Program-made: the position numbers and the translations under genes
Notes under the pieces: model-generated
What the model was told of the DNA's origin: nothing
The model's database searches: none
What the model saw: the letters and a program-made list of their open reading frames with translations, nothing else
Shown: positions 8,383-17,395 of the stretch, one piece after another
How the letters are laid out: every line of letters begins with the position of its first letter
Position numbering within the stretch: position 1 is the first letter of the stretch
Assembly (NCBI GenBank): GCA_016699675.1
Contig: CP064985.1
Coordinates: forward strand, 2,418,001-2,482,000
DNA length: 64,000 nt
From: Austwickia sp.
GTDB taxonomy: Bacteria > Actinomycetota > Actinomycetes > Actinomycetales > Dermatophilaceae
Direction of reading: 5' to 3'

Positions 8383-9492
8383 GTGAAGACGCAGCGTATG
8401 GCCGCCGTCTCGACCATGGCGCTCGCCGGCGTGCTTGCGCTCGCCGCGTGCGGTTCCGACAACCCGACGACGGGTGGCACCAGCTCGGCCGCGGGGGGCT
8501 CCGGGAGCAGCGCCGCAGCCGGCGACTGCGCGAGCGGCACCCTGAACGGCGAGGGCTCCTCGGCCCAGAAGAACGCGGTGGACGAGGTCTCCCGGACCTA
8601 CCAGCAGAAGTGCTCCGGCGCCAAGGTGAACTACAACCCCACGGGTTCCGGCGCCGGCATCAAGCAGTTCAACGCCGGCCAGGTCGACTTCGCCGGCTCC
8701 GACTCGGCGCTGAAGGCCGACGAGGCCACCGCCGCGGAGAAGCAGTGCAAGGCCCCCGCGTGGAACCTCCCGATGGTGACGGGCCCGGTGGCCATCGGCT
8801 ACAACCTCGAGGGCGTCAGCAAGCTCGTCATGACGCCGGCGGTGCTCGCCGACATCTTCAGCGGCAAGATCACCACCTGGAACGACCCGGCCATCGCCGC
8901 GGCGAACAAGGACGCCAAGCTGCCCGCGACGCCCATCAAGGTCTTCTTCCGTTCCGACGAGTCGGGCACCACCGAGAACTTCACCAAGTACCTCAAGGCC
9001 GCCGCCCCGGAGAAGTGGACCGCCGAGGCCAGCAAGAAGTGGACCGGCAAGGGCGAGGGCAAGGAGAAGTCGGCCGGTGTCGCCACCGCGGTCAAGTCCG
9101 CGCCGGGCGGGATCACCTACGTCGAGTGGTCCTACGCCAAGGACAACAAGCTGGGCATCGCCCAGGTCGACAACGGCGGTGGTCCCGTCGAGCTGACCGG
9201 TGACAATGTCGGCAAGGCCGTCGCGGCGGCCAAGCAGGAGGGCAGCGGCAATGACCTCAAGCTGAAGCTCGACTACGCCACCAAGGAGCAGGGCGCCTAC
9301 CCGATCCTGCTGGTCACCTACGAGGTCGTCTGCAGCAAGTACCCGGACGCGACCAAGGGCAAGAACGTCAAGTCCTTCCTGAAGCACTTCGCGAGCGCCG
9401 ACAGCCAGGAGCTCATCGAGCAGGTCGGCTACGCGCCCCTGCCGAAGAGCATCTCCGACAAGGTCGCCACGGCGATCGACGCCATTTCGTGA
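8383..9492 (+). CDS. pstS: Phosphate ABC transporter substrate-binding lipoprotein
   Basis: Captures phosphate outside the membrane for PstCAB. The 369-residue product starts with a lipoprotein signal peptide whose lipobox LAAC places the lipidated cysteine at C23, followed by a Ser/Gly/Ala linker. Phosphate-binding features of PstS are visible: GEGSSAQKN near the start of the mature domain, PTGSGAGIKQF, FAGSDSALK and FRSDESGTTENF. The GTG start at 8383 is supported by a GGAGAGG 12 nt upstream and by the signal peptide. It is followed by a strong hairpin and then pstC, a pattern expected to give more PstS than permease. Confidence 0.97.
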   Translation: MKTQRMAAVSTMALAGVLALAACGSDNPTTGGTSSAAGGSGSSAAAGDCASGTLNGEGSSAQKNAVDEVSRTYQQKCSGAKVNYNPTGSGAGIKQFNAGQVDFAGSDSALKADEATAAEKQCKAPAWNLPMVTGPVAIGYNLEGVSKLVMTPAVLADIFSGKITTWNDPAIAAANKDAKLPATPIKVFFRSDESGTTENFTKYLKAAAPEKWTAEASKKWTGKGEGKEKSAGVATAVKSAPGGITYVEWSYAKDNKLGIAQVDNGGGPVELTGDNVGKAVAAAKQEGSGNDLKLKLDYATKEQGAYPILLVTYEVVCSKYPDATKGKNVKSFLKHFASADSQELIEQVGYAPLPKSISDKVATAIDAIS

Positions 9493-9499
9493 CGCCACC

Positions 9500-9538
9500 G
9501 CGCTGGGTCGGCCGGGTCGGTCCCGGCCGGCCCAGCGC
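9500..9538 (+). terminator. Intra-operon hairpin between pstS and pstC
   Basis: A 17-bp GC stem (arms 9500-9516 and 9522-9538, one G-T pair, 5-nt loop) starts 8 nt after the pstS stop. No T tract follows. A hairpin here probably acts as a partial terminator or as a 3' stabiliser that raises pstS over pstCAB. Confidence 0.7.
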
Positions 9539-9615
9539 GTGCGTCCCCCGTCGTACGGCGTACGCCCCGGCGGGACCACTGTGACGCCCCTTCCCCGACC
9601 ACGTCAGAAGGATCG

Positions 9616-10671
9616 ATGACCACGTCCTCCACGGGAGTCCCCCACACCGACCCCCCGAGTGATCCCCAGATGCGCGCCGGTGACGGGGGCATGACGCCGG
9701 CACCGTCCTCGGAGGGCGGGCACGGCAAGCGGCGCGCCGGCGACACCGTCTTTCTCGGTCTGTCCGTCGGGGCCGGCGCCTTCGTCATCGCGCTGGTCAC
9801 GCTGATCGGGGTGTTCCTGCTGATGCAGGCGATCCCCGCCCTGGGCAAGAACGAGGCCAACTTCCTCACCTCTTCGGAGTGGACCCCCGGCGGTGAGCAC
9901 CCGCGGTTCGGCATCGCCAGCATGCTGTGGGTGACGGTGAGCAGCTCGGTCATCGCGCTGCTCCTCGCCGTACCCCTCGGGGTGGGCGTGGCGCTCTTCC
10001 TCACTCAGTACGCCCCGCCGTGGCTGCAACAGCCCGCGGCGGCCCTCGTCGACCTCCTCGCGGCGGTCCCGTCGATCGTCTACGGCCTGTGGGGGGCGCT
10101 GTACTTCGGCTTCTTCATCCGCGACATCGGGCTGCAGCAGTTCCTCAACCGCGCGCTCGGCTGGATCCCCATCTTCGAGACGCCGCCCGGAGCCGCCGAG
10201 GTCACGTCGGCCTCGACGATCTTCATCATCGGGATCGTGCTGGCCATCATGATCCTGCCGATCATCACCGCCCTGTCGCGCGAGGTCTTCGCCCAGACCC
10301 CGGTGACCCACAAGGAGGGCGCCCTCGCCCTGGGGGCCACCAAGTGGGAGATGATCCGCACCGCCGTGCTGCCGTTCGGCAAGCCGGGCGTCATCTCCGC
10401 CGCCATGCTCGGACTGGGCCGCGCCCTCGGTGAGACGGTCGCCGTCATGCTCATCGTGTCGGCGCTGGCCCCCGGCGCGCCCTGGAGCTTCTCGCTCTTC
10501 ACCGGCGGCGAGACCTTCGCCTCGCGGATCGCCAACAACGCCGGCGAGTTCGACACGCCGCAGAAGACCGGCGCGTACCTCGCGGCCGGCCTGGTGCTCT
10601 TCCTCCTGACGTTCGTCGTCAACGCCATCGCCCGCGTCGTCATCGAGCGCAGGAAGGCCTTCTCCGAATGA
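9616..10671 (+). CDS. pstC: Phosphate ABC transporter permease PstC
   Basis: Inner-membrane permease half of the high-affinity phosphate importer, 351 residues. An N-terminal cytosolic tail of ~45 polar residues precedes six predicted membrane segments. The ABC-contact EAA loop is seen in GALALGATKWEMIRTAVLP, followed by the conserved GRALGETVAVMLI segment. The ATG at 9616 has AGAAGGA just upstream. The stop codon overlaps the pstA start (ATGA), so PstC and PstA are translationally coupled. Confidence 0.96.
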   Translation: MTTSSTGVPHTDPPSDPQMRAGDGGMTPAPSSEGGHGKRRAGDTVFLGLSVGAGAFVIALVTLIGVFLLMQAIPALGKNEANFLTSSEWTPGGEHPRFGIASMLWVTVSSSVIALLLAVPLGVGVALFLTQYAPPWLQQPAAALVDLLAAVPSIVYGLWGALYFGFFIRDIGLQQFLNRALGWIPIFETPPGAAEVTSASTIFIIGIVLAIMILPIITALSREVFAQTPVTHKEGALALGATKWEMIRTAVLPFGKPGVISAAMLGLGRALGETVAVMLIVSALAPGAPWSFSLFTGGETFASRIANNAGEFDTPQKTGAYLAAGLVLFLLTFVVNAIARVVIERRKAFSE

Positions 10672-11588
10672 GCACCGCAGCCAGCACCGAGATCCGTCGC
10701 GACGACCCCGCCGCCCCGCTGGGCGCCGGCATGGGGGGTAAGTCCGGCGGGCGCGCCGCCAAGAACGTCATCGCCACCGTCGTGATGTGGGCCTGCTTCT
10801 TCGCGGCGATGGTCCCGCTCGTCTGGATCCTGTACGCCGTGCTCAGCGAGGGCCTGCACATGCTGTTCTCCAGCGGCTGGTGGAGCACCTCGCAGGCGAA
10901 CATGACCTCCCGGATCAGCGGCGGCGGCGCCTATCACGCGATCATGGGGACCCTGCTCATGGCCGCGGTCACCTCGATCATCTCGGTGCCGATTGGCATC
11001 TTCACCGCGATCTACCTCGTGGAATACGGCCGGGGGAGACTCGCCCGCGTGGTCAGCTTCACGGTCGACATCCTCACCGGGGTGCCCTCGATCGTGGCGG
11101 GTCTGTTCATCTACGCCGTGTTCATCACGACCTTCGGCGGGCAGCGCACCGGCTTCGCCTCCTCGCTGGCCCTGATGCTCCTGATGATCCCGGTCATCGT
11201 GCGCTCCACCGAGGAGATGCTCAAGCTGGTGCCGAACGAGCTGCGGGAGGCGTCGTACGCGCTCGGGGTGCCCAAGTGGAAGACCATCGCGAGCGTGGTG
11301 CTGCCGACCGCGTTCGGCGGGATCGTCACCGGCGTGCTGCTCGGCCTCGCGCGGGTCATGGGGGAGACGGCGCCGCTGCTGATCCTCACGCCGTACACCA
11401 AGTTCATCAACCTGAACCTGTTCGGCGGCTACATGGCCACCCTGCCCACCATGATCAACCAGGAACGCACGGAGGCGCTGGCCCCCGCGATCGAACGGTC
11501 CTGGGGCGCCGCCCTCACGCTGATCCTGCTCATCCTCGTCCTCAACGTCGCCGGGCGCCTGGTCGCCCACTTCAGCAAGCTGAAGTGA
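10668..11588 (+). CDS. pstA: Phosphate ABC transporter permease PstA
   Basis: Second permease subunit of the Pst importer, 306 residues with about six membrane helices after a ~35-residue cytosolic start. The coupling loop REASYALGVPKWKTIASVVL and the GLARVMGETAPLLIL segment are diagnostic. The 4-bp ATGA overlap with pstC fixes the start. pstB follows 39 bp downstream. Confidence 0.96.
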   Translation: MSTAASTEIRRDDPAAPLGAGMGGKSGGRAAKNVIATVVMWACFFAAMVPLVWILYAVLSEGLHMLFSSGWWSTSQANMTSRISGGGAYHAIMGTLLMAAVTSIISVPIGIFTAIYLVEYGRGRLARVVSFTVDILTGVPSIVAGLFIYAVFITTFGGQRTGFASSLALMLLMIPVIVRSTEEMLKLVPNELREASYALGVPKWKTIASVVLPTAFGGIVTGVLLGLARVMGETAPLLILTPYTKFINLNLFGGYMATLPTMINQERTEALAPAIERSWGAALTLILLILVLNVAGRLVAHFSKLK

Positions 11589-11627
11589 TCCGACGCATGC
11601 CGCATCCGACCTCGATCTAGGAAGACC

Positions 11628-12404
11628 ATGGCCAAGCGCATCGACGTGAACAACGTCAACATCTATTACGGCAGCTTCAAGGCGGTCGAGGACGTCTCGA
11701 TGACCGTCGAGCCCCGCTCCGTCACCGCCTTCATCGGACCCTCCGGCTGCGGCAAGTCGACCGTGCTCCGCACGCTCAACCGCATGCACGAGGTCATCCC
11801 CGGCGGTCGGGTCGAGGGGGAGATCGCCCTCGACGGCAAGAACCTCTACGCCTCGGACATGGATCCGGTCGCCGTACGGCGTACGGTCGGCATGGTCTTC
11901 CAGCGACCGAACCCGTTCCCGACGATGACGATCTTCGACAACGTCGCCGCGGGACTGCGCCTCAACGGCGTCAAGAACAAGAAGACGCTGACCGAGGTCG
12001 TGGAGAAGTCGCTGCGCGGGGCCAACCTGTGGAATGAGGTCAAGGATCGGCTCGACAAGCCCGGCGCGGGCCTGTCCGGCGGTCAGCAGCAGCGCCTCTG
12101 CATCGCCCGGGCCATCGCGGTCGAGCCGCAGGTGCTCCTCATGGACGAGCCGTGCTCGGCGCTCGACCCCATCTCGACGCTGGCGATCGAGGACTTGATC
12201 AATGAGATCAAGGAGAAGTACACGATCGTCATCGTCACCCACAACATGCAGCAGGCGGCGCGGGTCAGTGACCGTACGGCGTTCTTCAACCTCGCGGCCA
12301 CCGGAAAGCCCGGCCGGCTGATCGAGATCGACGACACCCAGAAGATCTTCAGCAATCCGGGCCAGCGGGCGACGGAGGACTACATCTCCGGGCGGTTCGG
12401 CTGA
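11628..12404 (+). CDS. pstB: Phosphate ABC transporter ATP-binding protein
   Basis: ATPase that powers PstSCA, 258 residues, cytosolic and membrane associated. The Walker A GPSGCGKST begins at G37 (K43), the signature LSGGQQQR begins at residue 149, the Walker B LLMDEP ends with catalytic E174, and the switch histidine is in VTHN. The ATG at 11628 has AGGAAG at good spacing. It is the last gene of the operon; a short GGTTC/GAACC hairpin spans its stop codon (12394-12407) with only a brief pyrimidine run after it. Confidence 0.97.
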   Translation: MAKRIDVNNVNIYYGSFKAVEDVSMTVEPRSVTAFIGPSGCGKSTVLRTLNRMHEVIPGGRVEGEIALDGKNLYASDMDPVAVRRTVGMVFQRPNPFPTMTIFDNVAAGLRLNGVKNKKTLTEVVEKSLRGANLWNEVKDRLDKPGAGLSGGQQQRLCIARAIAVEPQVLLMDEPCSALDPISTLAIEDLINEIKEKYTIVIVTHNMQQAARVSDRTAFFNLAATGKPGRLIEIDDTQKIFSNPGQRATEDYISGRFG

Positions 12405-12513
12405 ACCTTCTCCGCGCCAGCCTTGATCCCCAGTCTTTGCGCAATCCGCGGCCCGGCGTGTGAAGATGGTCGGGAGTCCTGGAGCAGTCCGGGCCCGGGT
12501 CGAGGCAGGGAGT

Positions 12514-12795
12514 ATGACGCGCAGGTGGGGGCACAGAAAAGCCCACGGGCGGAGTCGGAACCGCCGGGGCGTCTCGGACGGGGTCCCTGCTCCCGTCGTG
12601 GAGCGCGGCTCGTTCGCCCACGCGTTTTGCGGGGAATGCGGCTGGGAGGGGCCTGGCCGGCGCTCTCGTGGCGTGGCCGCCCTGGACGCCGACGGACATG
12701 CCCGGACGGGGTGCACTGACCTCGCCGTCCCGCTGGCACAGACGTGGTCGGACGTCGGAACCGACGGTCCGGATCAGCTTCGCGCCAGGCCCTAG
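12514..12795 (+). CDS. Possible small Cys-rich (zinc-binding?) protein
   Basis: A 93-residue ORF with a GAGG about 8 nt before its ATG. The centre carries CGECGWEGPGRRSRG followed by HARTGC, giving a C-x2-C ... H-x4-C pattern that could hold one zinc ion. The remainder is basic and low complexity. It lies between pstB and the MMPL gene with no overlap to either. I cannot name a family; the orderly Cys/His spacing and ribosome binding site are the only support, so it may still be spurious. Confidence 0.4.
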   Translation: MTRRWGHRKAHGRSRNRRGVSDGVPAPVVERGSFAHAFCGECGWEGPGRRSRGVAALDADGHARTGCTDLAVPLAQTWSDVGTDGPDQLRARP

Positions 12796-12873
12796 TCGAG
12801 GCCGAGCAGCTCCTCGGTGGGGTGGGTGCGACCCCTGCATCCAGCGCCGCGACACCCGGGGCCTGGTGGGGGT

Positions 12874-12914
12874 GCTCAACCGAGCAATGTTGCTCATCAT
12901 GCAAATATGCTCAA
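12874..12914. promoter_or_regulatory. Operator-like cluster of GCTCA half-sites before the MMPL gene
   Basis: GAGCAATGTTGCTC at 12882-12895 is a 6-bp inverted repeat with a 2-nt centre. GCTCA half-sites recur at 12874, 12892 and 12909 (steps of 18 and 17 bp). The stretch is clearly AT-richer than its surroundings. A possible -10 TACGGT lies at 12932-12937, downstream of the cluster. The TetR-type regulator encoded after the exporter is the natural candidate to bind here. Confidence 0.55.
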
Positions 12915-12980
12915 TGGGCATAGTTCGCTGTTACGGTGTGGGGACGGTTCACGGTCGTCACCACACCTCAGGAGCGCCTG

Positions 12981-15575
12981 ATGTCTATCGCGCTGCACCG
13001 CTTCGCCCGTTTCGCTTTCCGGCACCCCAAGCGCGTCCTTGGCGGGTGGCTCGTCCTGCTGGGCGTGGTCGCGGCCTTGCTCGCAACGCAGCCACGCTCG
13101 ATCGCGTCCGGCTTCAGCCTGCACGGCACTCCCTCCCAGGAGGTGCTCGACACCGTCTCCGCGCGGTTGCCGGAGGCCGGGGGAACGCAGGGAACGCTGG
13201 TCTTCACCGCGAGGGACGGGGGCCGCATCGACACCCCCGCCCGGGCCGCCGCGATCGCCGAAGCGGCCGATCGCGCGGCAAGCACGCCGTACGTCGTGAA
13301 CCGCGAGGCCAAGCTCTCCGAGCAGCGCGGCCAGGTGCGTGAGCAGATCGCCGCACGGGTCGAGCAGAGCGTAGCCGCCAAACTCGGCCCCGAACTCACC
13401 ACGCTTGCCACAACCCTTGATGCTGCCGCCACCCGGCCGGGCGCGCAGTCCCTTGGCGGGCTCGCGACCCGGGCGCGGAGTTTGGCGACGGCCTCGCCCC
13501 ACGAGCGGATCGTGGGTACGACCTCCCTCCTCGCCGACCTCAAGACCCTGACCGCGGCGATGGGCGCGAAGGGGATCTCCCCTCAGGCCTTGGGCTTGCC
13601 CGCCGGATCCGCCGCGATGACCGACCCCACGACCGCCGTGACGGACGGGGTGGCGAAGGCCAGCGCGCAGGTGTACGCCGACCTGGATCGGCTCACCGCC
13701 GGCACGACACCCCAAGGACACGCGCTGACGGTAGGTGATCGCACGCTCGCGTCCGTCCGCGTCAGCGACGACGGCCGCGTTGCCATGTTGCCGCTGCAGT
13801 TCACCGCGTCCCTGGCGCACTTGCCTGAGTCCGCCCTCCCGGACGTGCTGACCGCGACCGAGAGGGCCGTCGAGGGCACGGGCCTCACCGCTTACCCCAG
13901 CACCGCGCTCAACCCGACGAAGCCGCCGCTCGGCGGCCACGAGCTCATCGGAGTGGCGATCGCGGTCGTCGTCCTGCTCCTGACCCTGGGCTCACTGGTG
14001 GCTGCCGGATTGCCCGTCCTCACGGCGCTGGTCGGCGTCTTCATCGGAGTGGGTGGGGCCTTCGCCCTGTCCTCCCACTACGTGATGACGACCGCGACGC
14101 CGGCGCTCGGGCTCATGATCGGGCTCGCCGTAGGGATCGACTACGCCCTGTTCATCCTGCACAAACACCGCAAGCTCATCGTCACCCAGTCGCTCACCCC
14201 CGGCGACGCCGTGGGCCGAGCGGTCGGTACGGCGGGCAGTGCGGTGCTCTTCGCGGGGTTGACCGTCATCACCGCTCTCCTCAGCCTGCTCATCCTGCGT
14301 ATCGACTTCGTCTCTACGATGGCGCTCACGGCCGCGACGACCGTGGCGCTCGCCGTGGCGATCTCGCTGACCGCGCTGCCGGCGCTCCTCGGCCTCGTGG
14401 GCAGCCGTGTTGTCGGGCGACGCGCTCAGGCCCGGCACGCCGATCGACCTGCTCACCGACACCACCCCGTCGCCCGGCGATGGATCCGCGCCGTGACGGC
14501 GCTGCCCGTGCTCACCGCGCTGCTCGTGACGTTGGGGTTGGGGGCCGTGGCCAGCGGCGTCACCGGAATGCGGCTCGGCATGCCGGACGGCGGGGTGGCC
14601 GCTGCGGGCTCGCCGCAGCGCGTGAACTACGACGCGACGACTCGTGCGTTCGGCACCGGGGCGAACGCCCCGCTGGTGGTGACCGTGGCCCACTCCGATG
14701 GCTCCGCCATGGACACCGCGGAGCTGCTGAGCCGCCAGGACCAACTGGCCGGCGTCGAAGGTGCCACCAGCGCTCGACTCATGGGCGCTACGTCGGACCG
14801 GACTCTGGCGATCTTCCAGGTGATCCCGGTGGATGGCCCGACGGACCCGGCGACCGAGGCGCTCGTTCACCGGCTCCGCGGCACGGAACTGTCCGGCGTC
14901 GCGCCGCTGGGAGTCTCCGGGCTCACCGCCATCAACATCGACCTGTCCGACGTGCTCCGCTCCGCGATCCCCGTCTACGTCGGGGTCGTCGTCGCCCTCT
15001 CGATCGTCATTCTGCTGCTGGTTTTCCGATCGCTCGTCGTGCCACTCGTCGCGACCGGGGGCTTCCTGCTGACGATCAGCGCGACGCTGGGCCTCGTCGC
15101 TCGGGCGTTCGGCGACGAACGCTTCACCTGGCTGGTCGGGGTCGACCGATCAGGACCGATCCTCAGCTTCCTGCCGATCATGGCGACCGGCATCCTCTAC
15201 GGCCTGGCGATGGATTACCAGGTCTTCCTCGGGACCTCGATGCGTGAGGACCACGTCCACGGCGCGTCGGCCCGGGAGGCGGTGCGCACCGGTTTCCACC
15301 ACGCCAGCCTCGTGGTCGTCGCGGCGGCCGCCATCATGGTCGCGGTGTTCGGTGGGTTCGTCCTCGGCGCTGACACGACGATCCGTCAGTTCGGGTTCGC
15401 CCTGTCGGTAGGAATCCTCATCGATGCGTTCCTCGTCAGGATGATCCTCATGCCGGCGCTGCTGCACTTCGCGGGCGAGAAGGCGTGGTGGCTGCCGGCC
15501 TGGCTCGATCGCTTGCTGCCGCGGGTCGACATTGAAGGCGACCGGCTTCGTCAGCACCTGGACCGCGTGCCATAG
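12981..15575 (+). CDS. MMPL/RND-family membrane exporter
   Basis: An 864-residue transporter of the MMPL (RND-like) family, which moves lipids, siderophores or drugs across the membrane by proton motive force. One N-terminal membrane segment precedes a large extracytoplasmic loop (residues ~45-310). A block of five segments with GLAVGIDYALFILHKHR follows, then a second loop and a second five-helix block with YGLAMDYQVFLGTSMREDHVHG. The two DY motifs correspond to the proton-relay region. The ATG at 12981 has AGGAG at ideal spacing. A TetR-type regulator overlaps its stop codon, typical of inducible efflux units. The substrate is unknown. Confidence 0.92.
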   Translation: MSIALHRFARFAFRHPKRVLGGWLVLLGVVAALLATQPRSIASGFSLHGTPSQEVLDTVSARLPEAGGTQGTLVFTARDGGRIDTPARAAAIAEAADRAASTPYVVNREAKLSEQRGQVREQIAARVEQSVAAKLGPELTTLATTLDAAATRPGAQSLGGLATRARSLATASPHERIVGTTSLLADLKTLTAAMGAKGISPQALGLPAGSAAMTDPTTAVTDGVAKASAQVYADLDRLTAGTTPQGHALTVGDRTLASVRVSDDGRVAMLPLQFTASLAHLPESALPDVLTATERAVEGTGLTAYPSTALNPTKPPLGGHELIGVAIAVVVLLLTLGSLVAAGLPVLTALVGVFIGVGGAFALSSHYVMTTATPALGLMIGLAVGIDYALFILHKHRKLIVTQSLTPGDAVGRAVGTAGSAVLFAGLTVITALLSLLILRIDFVSTMALTAATTVALAVAISLTALPALLGLVGSRVVGRRAQARHADRPAHRHHPVARRWIRAVTALPVLTALLVTLGLGAVASGVTGMRLGMPDGGVAAAGSPQRVNYDATTRAFGTGANAPLVVTVAHSDGSAMDTAELLSRQDQLAGVEGATSARLMGATSDRTLAIFQVIPVDGPTDPATEALVHRLRGTELSGVAPLGVSGLTAINIDLSDVLRSAIPVYVGVVVALSIVILLLVFRSLVVPLVATGGFLLTISATLGLVARAFGDERFTWLVGVDRSGPILSFLPIMATGILYGLAMDYQVFLGTSMREDHVHGASAREAVRTGFHHASLVVVAAAAIMVAVFGGFVLGADTTIRQFGFALSVGILIDAFLVRMILMPALLHFAGEKAWWLPAWLDRLLPRVDIEGDRLRQHLDRVP

Positions 15576-16198
15576 TGCTGGTCGTGGCCCCCCCCGGATT
15601 GCGCGAGGTCAAGAGAGCCGAGACCCAGCAGCGGCTCGCCGCGATCTCCTACGCCCTCGTGCGGGAGCGTGGCTTCGCGCACGTCACCGTGGACGACATC
15701 GCCGAAGAGGCGCACGTCTCGCGCCGAACCTTCTCGAACTACTACGCCTGCAAGGAGGAGGCCGTCGCGGCGGTCATCCTTCATGACGCCGCCGACGGGT
15801 TGTCCCGCTGGCCACCGGTGGACTGGACCGCCGTCGGGCTCATCGACCTGGTGCGCAGCCTCGTGCAGCACCAGTTCGACGCGGGCGTCCTCGCCCGGCT
15901 GGCTTCGGTGGGCAACCTCGCCGTGGAGCACCGGCAACTGGTTCCTTACGTGCGCGAGGCGCAGTGGCGGTTGTGGGCCATGGCCGGCGATCACGTGCTC
16001 GAACACGACAGGAACGCAGATCCGGCGCGGCAGGCGGAGCTCGATGCGGTGCTGGGCGCCGTCTTCGGCGTGGTGAGCGGCGCGCTGTCTCGGGCGGTGC
16101 CGGACGGCACGGGCGCCGCCCTGGAACCGGAACGCATCCGCGGGCTCGTGGAGCACGTCCTGGACCGGCTGGACCACGGACTGGCCTCGACCCCGTAA
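15575..16198 (+). CDS. TetR-family transcriptional regulator
   Basis: A 207-residue one-component repressor. The N-terminal helix-turn-helix (residues ~20-65) reads VTVDDIAEEAHVSRRTFSNY, the classic TetR recognition region; the C-terminal ligand domain is variable. The GTG start at 15575 overlaps the MMPL stop (TAGTG); a second in-frame GTG at 15584 is possible. Co-transcription with the exporter and the inverted repeats before the exporter suggest autoregulated control of efflux. The inducer is unknown. Confidence 0.9.
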   Translation: MLVVAPPGLREVKRAETQQRLAAISYALVRERGFAHVTVDDIAEEAHVSRRTFSNYYACKEEAVAAVILHDAADGLSRWPPVDWTAVGLIDLVRSLVQHQFDAGVLARLASVGNLAVEHRQLVPYVREAQWRLWAMAGDHVLEHDRNADPARQAELDAVLGAVFGVVSGALSRAVPDGTGAALEPERIRGLVEHVLDRLDHGLASTP

Positions 16199-16420
16199 CC
16201 GGCGGCCATCGCCGCCTCGCGTGTCGGGGCCCGCGACGCGGGATAACGGTGTGCCGGGCCGGGAGCGCCTCTCGGCGCGAGGCCGCTCGTAGCGGCTGAT
16301 ATTGGGACCCGGGGCTGCCACGGCCCGACACACCTGAACTACCGTATCGGCACGGTCCGGCCCGCTCCAACCGGGGGGCCCTCGTCGTGCGCCCGACGGA
16401 AGCCGGGCAGCGCGTGCCGG

Positions 16421-17395
16421 TCAGCGCAACGGCAGGTGCCGTTCGGCCGCGACGACCCGCGCGGACTTGCCCCGACCGCGCAGGTGGATGACCAGCGCCT
16501 CGCCCTTGACCAGCTTCTCCTGCCCCGCGGCCTTGAGCGCATCGCGCGTTGCACCCTTGGGGCAGCGGTCCACGAACAGGTCCACGAGGTCGGGTAGCAC
16601 CGGGCCGTGGCTACACATCAGCGCGGGCCTGCCGGCGTCGAGCTGCGCGGCGACGAGCTGGGGCATCTTCGCGGGCTTGTCCTCGTAGCCTTCCTCCGAG
16701 AGCCAGCCGGTGGAGCAGACCTTGACGCGCGCCGCCTTGGCGTACGGCGCGATCGTGTGCACGCAGCGGGTTGCCGAGGACGAGGAGACGCTGCGCACGC
16801 CGTACGCCGAGAGCACCCCGACGAGATCCTGCGCCTGGGCCGCCCCCCGGGCGTCGAGCGGGCGCAGCCAGTCCTTCTTGTGCCACGCCTTCCGGGGCAC
16901 CGCATGGGCGTGCCGAACCACCACGAACGGCCACGTGGCGAGGTCCCCGGCGGCATCGGCCAGTACCAACGCGTCGAGCTGCTCGGCGTCGCGGCGGTAG
17001 GTCATCAGCTTCAGCGCCGAACGCACCGAGACCCACCGGACGTGGTCCACCTCGCGCCGCAGCCGGCCTTCGGTGCCCGTCGGCTGGGCGGCCCAGTAGC
17101 GGACCACCTTGCGCTGCGGCGTGCCCGAGCGCGGCGCGATCGGGTAGCTGGACGACGGCAGCGGGATCCCGAGCCGGACCCGAAAGGTCGTCTCCTCCCC
17201 GACCTCCCGGACGGCAGCGGCGGCCCAGGGCTCACCCGCCTCGAGCTTGCCCTTGGGCCACGACCAGTCGTCGTACCGGCTCCGGTGCACGAGGGCGACC
17301 TCGAGACGACCGTGGCGGCGGCGCCACGGCACCGCGCCCGCGGTGGGCACGTCGACCGGCGTCTTGCCCCGGCCGGACTGGCGCGCTGGCGTCAT
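16421..17395 (-). CDS. mutT1: Nudix hydrolase fused to histidine phosphatase (MutT1 type)
   Basis: A 324-residue two-domain sanitising enzyme. The Nudix box runs from G49 (GKLEAGE) through REVGEETTF at ~63-71; the usual glycine after EE-x is a threonine here. The histidine phosphatase domain begins at RHAHA (residues 161-165) and includes SSSATRCVHT with R210. In mycobacteria this architecture hydrolyses 8-oxo-dGTP/8-oxo-GTP and diadenosine polyphosphates (family knowledge). Its ATG overlaps the ppk stop by 4 bp, so it is coupled to ppk, as in mycobacteria. Confidence 0.9.
   Translation of the reverse strand: MTPARQSGRGKTPVDVPTAGAVPWRRRHGRLEVALVHRSRYDDWSWPKGKLEAGEPWAAAAVREVGEETTFRVRLGIPLPSSSYPIAPRSGTPQRKVVRYWAAQPTGTEGRLRREVDHVRWVSVRSALKLMTYRRDAEQLDALVLADAAGDLATWPFVVVRHAHAVPRKAWHKKDWLRPLDARGAAQAQDLVGVLSAYGVRSVSSSSATRCVHTIAPYAKAARVKVCSTGWLSEEGYEDKPAKMPQLVAAQLDAGRPALMCSHGPVLPDLVDLFVDRCPKGATRDALKAAGQEKLVKGEALVIHLRGRGKSARVVAAERHLPLR

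Noticed and set aside
10080..12716. An 878-residue open frame on the minus strand
   Set aside because: Antisense to pstC, pstA and pstB, with low-complexity His/Arg/Asp composition and no motif.
12947..12968. GTTCACGGTCG followed by TCACC before the MMPL gene as a PHO box
   Set aside because: The two TCA cores are 9 nt apart, not 11, so they are out of register.
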